Assembly (NCBI RefSeq): GCF_018320785.1
Contig: NC_054868.1
Coordinates: forward strand, 49,366,874-49,430,873
Length of the DNA: 64,000 nt
DNA from: Cheilinus undulatus
Lineage: Eukaryota > Chordata > Actinopteri > Labriformes > Labridae
Direction: 5' to 3'
Part shown: piece after piece, positions 47,061-57,214 of the stretch
Numbering within the stretch: position 1 is the first letter of the stretch
How the letters are laid out: each line of letters starts with the position of its first letter
Program-made: the position numbers and the translations under genes
Notes under the pieces: model-generated
What the model saw: only the letters and a program-made list of their open reading frames with translations
What the model was told of the DNA's origin: nothing
Database searches by the model: none

Positions 47061-47773
47061 TAGCCTCATCTTTAAGGGTGCCATAAGGGAGGGAAAAGTT
47101 CTGGCTGATAGGGGCACTAAAAATATGACACTATTTCTTAATCTATTAGCATGAGACGGCCTTACTACCAATTTAATACAATCTTTTCTTTTTTAAAAGT
47201 AACATTCAGCTGAGGCTGATTGGTGAAACATGATCTATATCTAGATACATTTTTTGCAAAGAAAGAACAAATTATTGTCAAAATACCAAAGTTATAGACT
47301 TCTATAAAAAAAAACATATTGGTAACGTACAAGGTCACCCATAAGGAGAGGGATCTGACTCTCATTCCTAAACCACTCCACCACAACCTAAACCCCTAGC
47401 CTAACCCTTGCCAGAAGTATATTCAAAATTTATTTTGAACTTTTTTTGACTGTATATCTGTCCTGACAGAGGTGGTGTTTGACAGCAGTGGTCAGTGAAA
47501 GTTAGAAAAATACACATTAGTGCATCCTACATTTAAGCAAATATAACCAAAACTAAATACTCACCATTCTTTTTAAAAGGATCAGAAGTACCAAATAAAT
47601 GTTAAGTGCTTCATAATGTAGATCACCATTTCTTAATATTGTATTTAATATGAGAAATCTTTTGTTTTTCTTAAGTTGTAGGCATGCCCATAGGACCTAA
47701 CTGTAATGCTGTTTTTGTTGGATAGCATATCTATGCAAGGATCAGCAACAAACTTTTTCAGTCAGCAGTAAAA
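47061..47773. other. Region upstream of the minus-strand GPCR
   Basis: It should hold the promoter and 5' noncoding exon of the receptor gene, given the acceptor just before its ATG. I cannot identify the donor or start site. Confidence 0.35.
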
Positions 47774-47795
47774 GCTGGGCTTTTCTAGTGTTTAA

Positions 47796-48683
47796 CCTCC
47801 TGAGACCTGAGCTTTTGTTTGGAATGAATTTTAATTTTCTCTCACTCATTTGGGATAATTTGGACCTCATGAGTTTGCCTTGACTTTGAACAGGAATTAA
47901 TTTTGATCAAAAAAGAAGTCCAATATCAAAACCCTGAACTAATAAACTTAAAACTAAACTTACAGATAAATAATCCTCAAAATGTTTCGATGAAATGTTA
48001 TCATAAAGCTTGTATTTTAATGAAAAATTTCATCAAAAATTCTATTTACCTTCCTGAGAAATTCTCAAAGCAAATTCTTCAAAACGTCAGATATATTCCC
48101 TAAAATTGCATGAAAAATGATGAAAAATTCCTTCAAATATGCAAACTTATTCCTTAAAAATTCCATTAAATTCTGGAAATTTCAAATTTCAATTCCAACT
48201 CAAATTCCCAAAATTAAAAAATATATGTCCCAGTTTCCAAATAAAAAATGAAGCAAAGTTTCCCCAAATAAGTCAAGTAAAATGAGCAAAAAACTAGAAT
48301 TATTTTTTTTTCTAAATTGATACAAAATAAATGAAAATTAAAAAAAAAAAATCTTCTGAATATCCAGAAACAAAACCAGATTTTTTTATGTGAATCCTCA
48401 AAAATGTCAATACAAAAACACTTTCCATGAAGCTGAAAATATACAAAAATCTCCCAGATTTTTCATGAAAATTCTGGAAATTTCCCATGATATTTTCCCA
48501 AAATTATACATGCAAATTCCAGAAATTTGTTAGCAGATTCTTCTGGTATTTCAAATGAATAACTCAAACTTCAGTGGAGAGTATAGACAATTTTTTCAAA
48601 AATTCTAACAGTAGAAACTGCTCTTATGGTGTCAGAAGGTTAGGGTGTAACGTCCTCATTTGTGCATGCAGGGTCTTAGGAGG
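47796..48683. mobile_element. Non-autonomous piggyBac-like element
   Basis: It begins CCTCCTGAGACC, ends GGGTCTTAGGAGG (inverted copies, one mismatch), and is flanked exactly by TTAA (47792-47795 and 48684-48687). The interior is AT-rich, with many 'aaattcctcaaaaat'-like units and no transposase. Confidence 0.8.
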
Positions 48684-48687
48684 TTAA

Positions 48688-49503
48688 GCCAAATGTGATG
48701 TCTTTTCATAGAGCCCATTGCTTCTGACAGCACCCCTGCTGTTTTTACATGAGTTTGACCATGGAGTAATTCATAATTTTTCAAGTTGGTCAGCTGTGAA
48801 TGTTCAATCATCAAGATATGTGGGTGAAGCTTGGCTTTTTTGGTGGTGGTGGGACTTAATGTGATGCCTTATCATGGGGCCCATTACTCCTGACAGCACC
48901 CCTGCTTTTATTACATAAGTCTGAACATGGATTAGTTTATAATTTCTCCCAGTGGTTAAGATATGACTATTTAATTATCCAGATATGTTGGTGAATAAGT
49001 TGTTGTAGCTGGGCTTTTGTGGTGATACTTCTTTTCATGGGCCCGTTGCTCCTGGCAGCACCCTGCTCCTCTTCTACAAATCTGAGCATGGATTAATTTA
49101 TAATTTTAAGTCAGTTAAGTTGTTAATGTTCAATCATCTAGATGTGTCTGGGAAAATGTTGGTGAATCTGAGCTTTTCTGGTGTCCAAACCTAGTGTGAA
49201 GTCTTTTCATGGGGCCTATTACTCCTGGCAGCACCCCTGTCCTTCTTACATTAGTTTGACCATAGATTATTTTACGATTACTGGAGTTGGTTAAGCAGTG
49301 GATGTTCAGTCTTCCAGATATGGTGGTGAATATGTTTGTGAATCAGGGCTTTTCTTGTGTCTGAACCTAATGTGATGTCTTTTTAGGAGGCCCAATAAAC
49401 CTGGCAGCACCCTTGCCCTTCTTGCATACCTCAGATTTGGTTATAATTTTTCAAGTTTGTTCAGATGTGAATGTGCAATCATCCTGATATGTTAGTGAAG
49501 CCA
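48688..49503. repeat. Tandem array, about five copies of a ~170-bp unit
   Basis: Units begin near 48695, 48861, 49022, 49196 and 49372 (periods 166, 161, 174, 176). Each contains 'tcttttcatggggcccatta', 'cagcacccctgc', 'gaccatgg..taattta' and 'agatatgttggtgaat'. A remnant of another unit end (gggcttttctagtg) lies at 47777, left of the piggyBac-like element, so the array was longer before that insertion. Confidence 0.8.
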
Positions 49504-50590
49504 AAGTTGTTATATCCGCACCACTCAGTGAATCTAAGTGCTCTCTCAAAAAGCTTTATTTGATTGCACCTTACCCCCAGTACAACCCAGGCACAGCAAC
49601 AGGATCAAGAAATGTTGATGGCCCTATGTAATTATGGCTGGCCCTGTTCAAATCGATTTAAACGGTTTCACCTTCTTGCAGACTACCATGTTGTATTCCT
49701 TTTTTAAGGAAATGAGTTTGCCACATGTAGCACACAATAAAAACAGCACATCTAAATCATGCAGCTCTTAAATGCACAATGCAGAAACAGGATCCTGTTC
49801 ATCTCCTGCTATTCTAAAGACTATTCTTTTATTTAAATAGGGAAATCTTCTGTTTTTAATGATAAAGATTTTTGTACTGATGGTGCCAAGGGGAGTATAG
49901 ATGGAGAAGAGTGGGGCTGCTGCTGTCTGTTTGAGTTTGTATCATCAGAAACAGCTTGATTTTTGCTTCTAAGATAATGTAAAGGGAATCACATAGGACT
50001 GAACTATCAGCTCGTCTTTCCTATTAGATTTTTTTGTTTCATTAAGACACCTAATTCCAGTTATGAACTCAGATGCAACTCTCAACAGATGCAGTGCTCA
50101 AGTCACCGATCACTGTATTATATCTTACTTTGTCATCATATTGTATCGTTTCATGTTGTATTTTAAAATAGTGACATGTCATTTTTTGTGCCATTGTATC
50201 ATACTGTTTTAAAATATCTTAGCTGCAAAGTTTCCTATTATGTAAGGTTTTAAAAATTGTCCCCACAAGAGAACACCAAACAAAAAATATGTTCGATTTT
50301 TTCTCATGAGCTTTGATTAATGACTGTTAAGAAATTGCAATTTCTGGATGCAAATCCTCAAGTTTTACTGTTGCTTTTTGCATGCCAGTTAATTTTTTTT
50401 TCACTTAGAATATGGTCTCAAGTTACTTGAAAACTCAAATACCTATTTTGGACAAATAAGAAGCATTACAGCTTTCACCTAAGACTTTGCAGGTACATTA
50501 CCTGTCCCAGTTAGGTCTAGGATATAAAATACCAAGAGTCAGAAACTTGCCGAGTCCAATGTAAATAAGCTATTAATAATAAAATATGTA
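49504..50590. other. Intergenic DNA, nothing recognised
   Basis: There are no supported exons or repeat borders. Confidence 0.4.
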
Positions 50591-50591
50591 C

Positions 50592-51295
50592 TAGGACTGG
50601 GAAATAATTTGCAAATTACATTAAATCGCAATATGGCCTGCAATTTTCAAATCACAGAAGGTGCAACATTTCTTTAACCTGAAATTTGTGTCAAAATACC
50701 AGTTTAAAGGTTTATTTTTGGGCATTTTGTGCCTTTATTTGATAGAGGAGAGGATAGTGGATAGAGTCGGAAACAGGGAAGAGAGCGGGGAGAGACATGC
50801 AGCAAAGGGCCCCAGGCCGGACCCGAACCCGGGCCACCCACGCACATGGGTCACGCCCCATCCATTCTGCCACCTGCGCCCCCAAAATACCAGTTTAGAT
50901 TTTTTTTTTGCAGCAGAGATGTTATGCATTAGATATGTTGCAATCATTCTAGTGCCCTATTTTTAGAAAAGTGTTAAAAATCCTGTTTTCTTCAATGTTG
51001 TATGTTTTTCTTAGTAAATATATGAGAATTATATAAAAATGATCATTCCCTTTGATATAACAGTTCATAACAAATGTGCAAAATGAGTAAGAAAATCATC
51101 AAAATTTAATATTTTTAAAAAACTGTTCTGCCCTAGTTTAATCTGATATTGTGTTGGTTATAGTATAGAATGAATTATTGCTTGTTTTTGTTGTAAAATG
51201 CATGAGATGAGGAACAATAATCACTTATTAAATTGCAATCGCAATATTGGGGGAAAAATTGCAATTAGATTATTTTCCCCAGTTGTTCAGCCCTA
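50592..51295. mobile_element. hAT-like element with nested SINE
   Basis: It begins TAGGACTGGGAAATAAT and ends TTCAGCCCTA. The flanking octamers ATATGTAC and ATATTTAC differ at one base. The inner sequence has the 'attgcaatcgcaatatt' pattern of these fish elements. Confidence 0.65.
50707..50883 (-). mobile_element. Intact tRNA-derived SINE, reverse orientation
   Basis: AAAATACCAGTTTA is duplicated at 50693-50706 and 50884-50897, fixing the ends. Read on the minus strand it starts 'gggggcgcaggtggcagaat', has a B-box-like GGGTTCGGGTCC, and ends in an A-rich tail preceded by 'ctatcaaataaaggcac'. This is the best-preserved of the three copies in the window. Confidence 0.85.
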
Positions 51296-51303
51296 ATATT
51301 TAC

Positions 51304-52429
51304 ACACATTTTTCTCGCTGTGCTTTGTCAGAATTCCCAACCTTTTCTAATAACTGTAAACTGTTTCTCTTTGTATGCTAACTATCTTAATAATAAACAT
51401 GTAATAACATGTTTTAATAAACATTTTTTCACTTACCTCTGCAGGTTTTGTGAGTTAGGTGAAGATTTAAGCACTTTTACTGTTGTCCTTGCACCCAGAG
51501 CTCACCATGCCCCATCACTGTCTTTTAGTCCTGGTGTTATGTCTGCAGTCACATCTAAATACACTTTAATCATACAGTCTCCACTTTGCATGCCGAATTA
51601 ATCAAATTCCAGGTGCTCTCAGTATGCTCTGTCTAGCTTGGAAACATGATGCAAATACACCTAAATGCTGCACATTCAAATAGGTTATTATTTCTAGCAC
51701 ACCTCTGTTTTGATAGTATGTTATTGAATGTGTGGTCATGACACACTGTTTTTATAGTCTTTAAGCATGGACAGCAACCTCTTCTAAACATACCAAGTCT
51801 CTAGGAAACAAACATTATAAAAGTAAAATCCCAGCTTGTGCCGGTGAGGATTTATAAAAAACACTCTGAACTCTGTGGGAATTCAGCTAATTTTATTTCA
51901 TAATTTACCTTTATTTTTTTCATTAGCTTCAAAGATATTGGTTTTGGACTGTAATGTATTACAGCATTAAACCCTCTTCTTGTGCAGTGTTTCCTTTTTT
52001 TTCATGAGTAACACCAACTATTCCTCCATCTTTTGGCTCCTAATATTCACATAACAGTAGGGGATGGAAAATCACTTTATTTTTTGCCAAATTTCTAAAA
52101 AATCATTTAAGCATTGGAATACATTTGGATGAAAACCCCACTAGCCACTCTTAAATCTGGCTGTATGGATGTCGAGGCTTGAATGCAACTGGAATAAAAC
52201 TGGAGGTCATAAGTTGTCTCAGATGTTTCTTGATTGTCGTTCACTATGGCACACTGCACAAAAATGGAACTCCAGATTTCTAAGGCCAACAGGCTCAGAT
52301 CTCTAATATAGTAAAGTTGGGCTATAATCATGCAGAATACAGGTCTGACCGTGTGTAAAGTCTCAGACCAAATTTTAAAAATTGTGCTCAACTGTATGCA
52401 GATGACTGTCTGAAGTCTCTCTATTAATG
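51304..52429. other. Intergenic DNA, nothing recognised
   Basis: Frames of up to 94 codons (for example 52107-52391 on the minus strand) carry no family signature. Confidence 0.4.
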
Positions 52430-52438
52430 CCTATCCAT

Positions 52439-52936
52439 TAACCTTGCAAAGCAGATGGATACGCCCCTTTCCTTGTTTTTCACTGGTGAATCCATCTTGC
52501 AAAGCTCCCATCTGAACCGTCTGGGCCTGGTTAGAAAGTGACAGGACCAATCAGTGACAAGGGGCAGTACTTTCAGGCGCGGCGGAGTTATGACGTAAGC
52601 AAGCAACGAGAAGAGACCAGTGCAATTATGGCAGAAGAGCTCAGCATGGATGCTGCTAAAGCGCCAGTTTTATCAGAACTTGATGACATTTCTTTGTTAA
52701 AAGAAGAACAAAGAACAGCATGTACTGACATGTCTATAGTTGCCATGGTTCGTGTTATTCCTCGGTAGCTGTGCACGTGCACCTCGGTCGCGGCTACATT
52801 GTGTGTCTTTTTGCTCTGATTGGCCTGTAAAGGTGTGACAGACAGAACCTTCATCCAGTCACACTCCAAGTTTTTTCCAAAGGCTCTGCCCTTTCCCAAA
52901 AGCTTAGTATTGACGGTTTTCTGGCGTGTCAGGTAA
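52439..52936 (+). mobile_element. DNA transposon remnant with 9-bp target duplication, copy 2
   Basis: CCTATCCAT is present at 52430-52438 and 52937-52945. The ends are TAACCTTGCAAAGCAG and GTGTCAGGTAA. It contains a frame starting at 52628 (MAEELSMDAAKAPVLSELDD, then a KEEQRTA motif). This resembles the region just before the nucleotide-binding motif in RecQ-like helicase ORFs carried by some fish transposons, which is a tentative comparison from memory. The helicase body is absent. Confidence 0.75.
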
Positions 52937-52945
52937 CCTATCCAT

Positions 52946-54620
52946 GGGATCCATGTGTGTTTGAAACATGTTTATGATAAATAACAGCGAGGGAAAAATA
53001 ATTTCTCCAAAGATTTGTCAGCATTCCGATGCTGGCAGCCTTTCACTGCTGTATGATGAGACTACTTTGCAGTATCTTAAATATGGTAAAAATTGCTCTG
53101 ATCTATGAGTAAATATTGTGAACCTGAGGATTTAATAGTAGAGTTATTCACTGTAGTGACCAATAGATAATGCTGATAGAAACTTTTGAATGCCCACATT
53201 TAAAACTGACGTGTGATGAATCACAGCCACCTTTACATTAAATTTCCTTGTGGTATGATGTATGTAGATGAAATGTTACATGTTTAGGACTGCTTTGCAG
53301 TCAACCAGAGAAATAACACCATCGGCATACAGGGAGGCATGAGCAACAACTCTAATGAAACTGACTTCATATTACTGATTTGACTCCTTCGGCCACAGCT
53401 TTGCCTGTCATTAAATGAACAACCTGTTCTGCTGTTATGCAACTTCTCTTTGTATTTATGATAAAAGAATTATTCCAAATGCTGGCTTTCTTTGACTGCA
53501 CCGAAATATTTGAGGTTTAGGATTGAAAAGGCACAAAGCAAGGCTGAAAACAATCTGGAGATTTTTAATTCTCCTTTTGATAAATGTACCTAGTTGTAGC
53601 TAAATGTTGGAATGTTTATGAAGCTTTATGAAGTCCATTTGCCATGTGGTGAAATTCAAAACCTACACCATTTGATAGCACCGTTTGGAGTGCGACAGCT
53701 ACATCACACTGCTACAACATCAAAATTTACATGAGGTGAAAAATTCAAAAGCACAAAAAAAGAGCTGTCTTATGTATGCTGTTATTTATCACTGCATTGC
53801 TTATTATTTGTTGCTTGCTTTGACTTGTTTGAAGGTTGTATTTATTTATTCCTTCATTTTATTCCCTCACCATCAATCATTATAATTCCAATAAAGCCAG
53901 AGCTCAGTGTTCAACTAATTCCAGGCAAGACTTCCTTTTCTGTGTGGCGCTTATGTCTGAAACGTGACACCAGAGCATCTCAAACTTCCTGTTTCCACCA
54001 GAACAGAAAAATGCAGTTTTACAATTCTTCTGGTCCATTACAAATGGCCCTTACATCATAACTTACCATGGTAAAATGATGAAACTCACACATTATATAG
54101 GGTAACAATTGTGCTAAATGTCACGACAGGTGTCACTGTGTCAGATTTCTTCCAATTACTGCAATTTTAGCGTGAAAATGGAAGCACCATATTTGATCAT
54201 ATGCATGTTTAAAAGTGTGTCTGTGCTCAGGCATTTCATCTAACACACCATGCTAAAAGGTATTTTCATGACAAATGACTCATTACAATGTAGGATTATG
54301 GCACTCAGTTGTCTAATAAAAAATTAAAAAGTGATCCAATGGTAAATTTTACTAATTTAAAGAATGTATAAATATTAAAATGGGTGTGATTTCTTTTAGG
54401 TTTTCTGGTGGAAAGAAAGAAAAAAGAAAATTAAATGGTATGAATAACGAAATATATGTGATTTTAGTCTGTTTTTACAACAGTATGACAGTACTAATGT
54501 ACCTTAATGGTGTAAATCAGTGTCATTGCAATCCCTGCTAATATCCACCTAATTCAGTATTTGTAAATTTTTTGTTTCCTGTTGGAATTATAAGATAAAA
54601 CTGGGGGTACCACCGTCAAC
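52946..54620. other. Intergenic DNA, nothing recognised
   Basis: There are no motif-bearing frames, RNA genes or repeat borders. Confidence 0.4.
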
Positions 54621-54639
54621 AGTTTATTGAAGCCAGTCA

Positions 54640-54853
54640 TGTCTTGCCTCCAAATGAGGTCAGAATCTAAAGTCAACCTCATCAACTACGGCATCCCCAA
54701 CTTACCACAGACTAGCAGAAAACATGAGAGTGCTATAACCACAAGTCAGTTTCAGCATTCTGGATTCAGCAGCCTGATAGCAGGAGGGATAAATGAGTTA
54801 GAGTACCTGTTATTTTTCTTCGGGTGTGACCACATCACTGCAGGCACTGCACC
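54640..54853 (-). pseudogene. LINE 3'-end fragment
   Basis: On the minus strand NRYSNSFIPPAIRLLN is read near 54760-54810. This matches the end of many fish non-LTR reverse-transcriptase ORFs ('SF.PSAIRLLN'). Stops follow. It may originally have been contiguous with 55763-55890 before the hAT-like insertion between them, but the two could also be separate scraps. Confidence 0.55.
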
Positions 54854-55762
54854 CACTGTGCGAAATACGGGGGGTCTAGGGGGGTCTGAGACCCCTTAAT
54901 TGACACAAGACACCCCTTGAAACTCTCAACTGCAAAATTTTGGGGGGTCTCTTGAGAAGTATTTATAATGTCATTTTTTTCACTTGCTATTGTCACTACA
55001 AATGCCATTTGAAAGCACGTCATGTTTGTTTTAATTAAGTTCATTGTAAAGAATTTATTCACATATAAGAATACGGAAGAATAATGTCTCTGATAAAGCT
55101 TCCAAACGTGGGGGGCACTGTTACAAATGCTCCGCAACAATGACCTCGCGTAACCCTGCCATACAGCTTGTGTATTTCTTACCGCTTTGGTTACTCTCCT
55201 GAAATTGTGGACTCAGTGTGCTTAAATTCAGCTAAATATGTCAAAGAGAAAGCAGTGTTCTTTGCTTGAAAACTTTGGATTCACATCTAAAAGACTAAAC
55301 CGAAACAGTGATGAAGATGGAGCAGAGACATCCCGAGCTAATTCTGGCGAGACAGCTGCTAGCACATCTACCGGTGAGTTGGGGTCTCCAAAAAAATCTA
55401 TTAAACCCGGACTTAATTAACTGATTGTGATAGACCTGCTGTGCTTCATATTGAAATATATATTTCGCCATACATCGGTTGGCTGGGTTCATATGTGCAC
55501 GTATGCGTGTGTATGTGTGAGCACGTGCCCGCACGAGAGGGTGCGCGAGTGTCCTATTTGGTCACAGAGCAGAGTTGTGCTGTGGTACTGCAGCTGTGTG
55601 CAGCTTTGTTGATGATGATGCTAGCCTGGGTGATGTGTGTTTAATGTGCGTGTATGCATTACTTGTGGTCATGTATACTGCATGCCGTGTAAGACTTCAG
55701 CCTGATACTGGAGCACTAGTTAGGGTGGACCCCCCGATTGTGGCCGGGTATTTCGCACACTG
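54854..55762 (+). mobile_element. hAT-like element with a transposase-like first exon
   Basis: The termini CACTGTGCGAAATAC and GTATTTCGCACACTG are inverted repeats. The flanking octamers ACTGCACC and ACTGCACT differ at one base. Internally, 55238-55420 is a 60-codon frame starting MSKRKQCSLLENFGFTSKR. It includes a serine/threonine-rich stretch and a candidate donor (CTACCG followed by gtgagt at 55373). The start resembles the amino end of hAT/ZMYM-type transposase proteins. No DDE or dimerisation domain remains. Confidence 0.7.
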
Positions 55763-55890
55763 ACTGCACTGATCCGCCTGTCAATCTCCTGCTCCATTCT
55801 TCCCTCACTGATGAACAAGACCCCAAGATACTTGAACTCCTCCACTTGGGGCAGGATCTCATTCCCAACCTGGAGAGTGAAAAGTCAGAG
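55763..55890 (-). pseudogene. LINE reverse-transcriptase fragment
   Basis: The minus strand reads VGNEILPQVEEFKYLGVLF followed by SEGRMEQEIDRRI, the post-catalytic block typical of fish RTE/jockey-like elements. The fragment is cut on the side facing 55762 by the hAT-like insertion. Confidence 0.7.
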
Positions 55891-56930
55891 GAGAGAATAT
55901 GGCCAGGCTGATCTGTTATTCCTCTGGCTTTCGGGACCACACAGTGCTTTCACAGAGAGCTAAGTCTCTCAGCTGGACTCCAATCATCTTGGAGCAGACT
56001 TTTATAATGCAGTTCAGACTATTTCTGTCCTTTAAAGATAACCCATTGAACCAGCTTTGATTTCGTTTTGCACCGTAATAATGAAAAAATAAATATAAGT
56101 GACAAAAATTTAAAAGAAAAAAATATCCACCAATAATATTCTAGGGTTAAAATTTTGCATTTCCAAGTATTTCATTGAGTGCCCTATTAAAGGTTAATAT
56201 CACTGTAATCAAGGCCTGAAAAACTACAGCGTATGCAGCATTTACACGTCCTGGGTTGCATTCTTAAGTCATTTATTGTTAAGACTTAGTGCAAAAGCAT
56301 TAGCACACTATAATAATAGTTGTTAGTTATTTTGCACAGATCTAACACAGAGCCGAATAGCACAGATTCAACTCTTTCCTAAACAGATCATAATGAAACT
56401 CCTCAAATTTAATTCTTAGTAACATCTAACTAATGGCAGTGGATGTTTGTCGTGACTCTGCAGCCTTGTACCACTGTTGAGGAACATTAGTAACACATTG
56501 CATTAGATTTCTCCTTTATCCTGACCTTGCATCACCTGTTTACTTACAGCATTCAGTTGCATCAGTCAGAGCAAATGTTAAGCTGCAGAGCCGTAGAAAC
56601 ATACCTGGGATATAATTACCCTTCTGTTGCATTTACAGGTTACATAATAAAAAGAAACCTACTTATGATGCCCTGAAGCCAAAGAGGGTTCTCATAACAA
56701 ATGCATGACTCAAACACTGGAGAATATGAAGAGAAAGCCCAGTCAGAATCAACCAAAACATGCCCCAGTGTATCCAAACCATCCAATCACTGGAGATAAA
56801 CCTTTCTTTGTCCAATCACAACTCGTGTTTGACATAATATTGGAAGAAAAAACATCTTTACCTTAGTGTGGCCCAATCCAACAACAGGAATGGTCCCTGT
56901 GGTGAACCATTAAACCCTCGTCCAAATAGT
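55891..56930. other. Upstream region of the plus-strand GPCR
   Basis: No exon is recognised. The receptor's promoter is expected towards the right end, before the noncoding exon near 56940-56980. Confidence 0.35.
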
Positions 56931-57179
56931 CTGGTGCTACATCCTTTGAAGAGAAGTAGGACTACCTGAACTTTTTGAAGGTAAGATTACTTGGTCTGGT
57001 CTTGATCCACAGCTGTAGTAGGGTTTTATCTTTCATTACTCTATACAGGGATTTAAACATGGTTGACTATCAAATAAATACCATATTTTACACTATGATG
57101 GAGTCTTTATGTGTCAAAATGATCAAAACAGTAATGTTATTCATCAAAATTAACCACTGACTTCTATTTTGTTCTCAAG
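56900..57179 (+). promoter_or_regulatory. Probable 5' noncoding exon and first intron of the plus-strand GPCR
   Basis: A donor (TTGAAG followed by gtaaga at about 56981) and an acceptor (tttgttctcaag ending at about 57179) frame a short intron. They would bring a noncoding exon next to the leader just before the ATG at 57215. The transcription start is not visible. Confidence 0.45.
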
Positions 57180-57214
57180 GCATCCAAGACTGACTTAAGC
57201 CGTGTTCCTCCACC

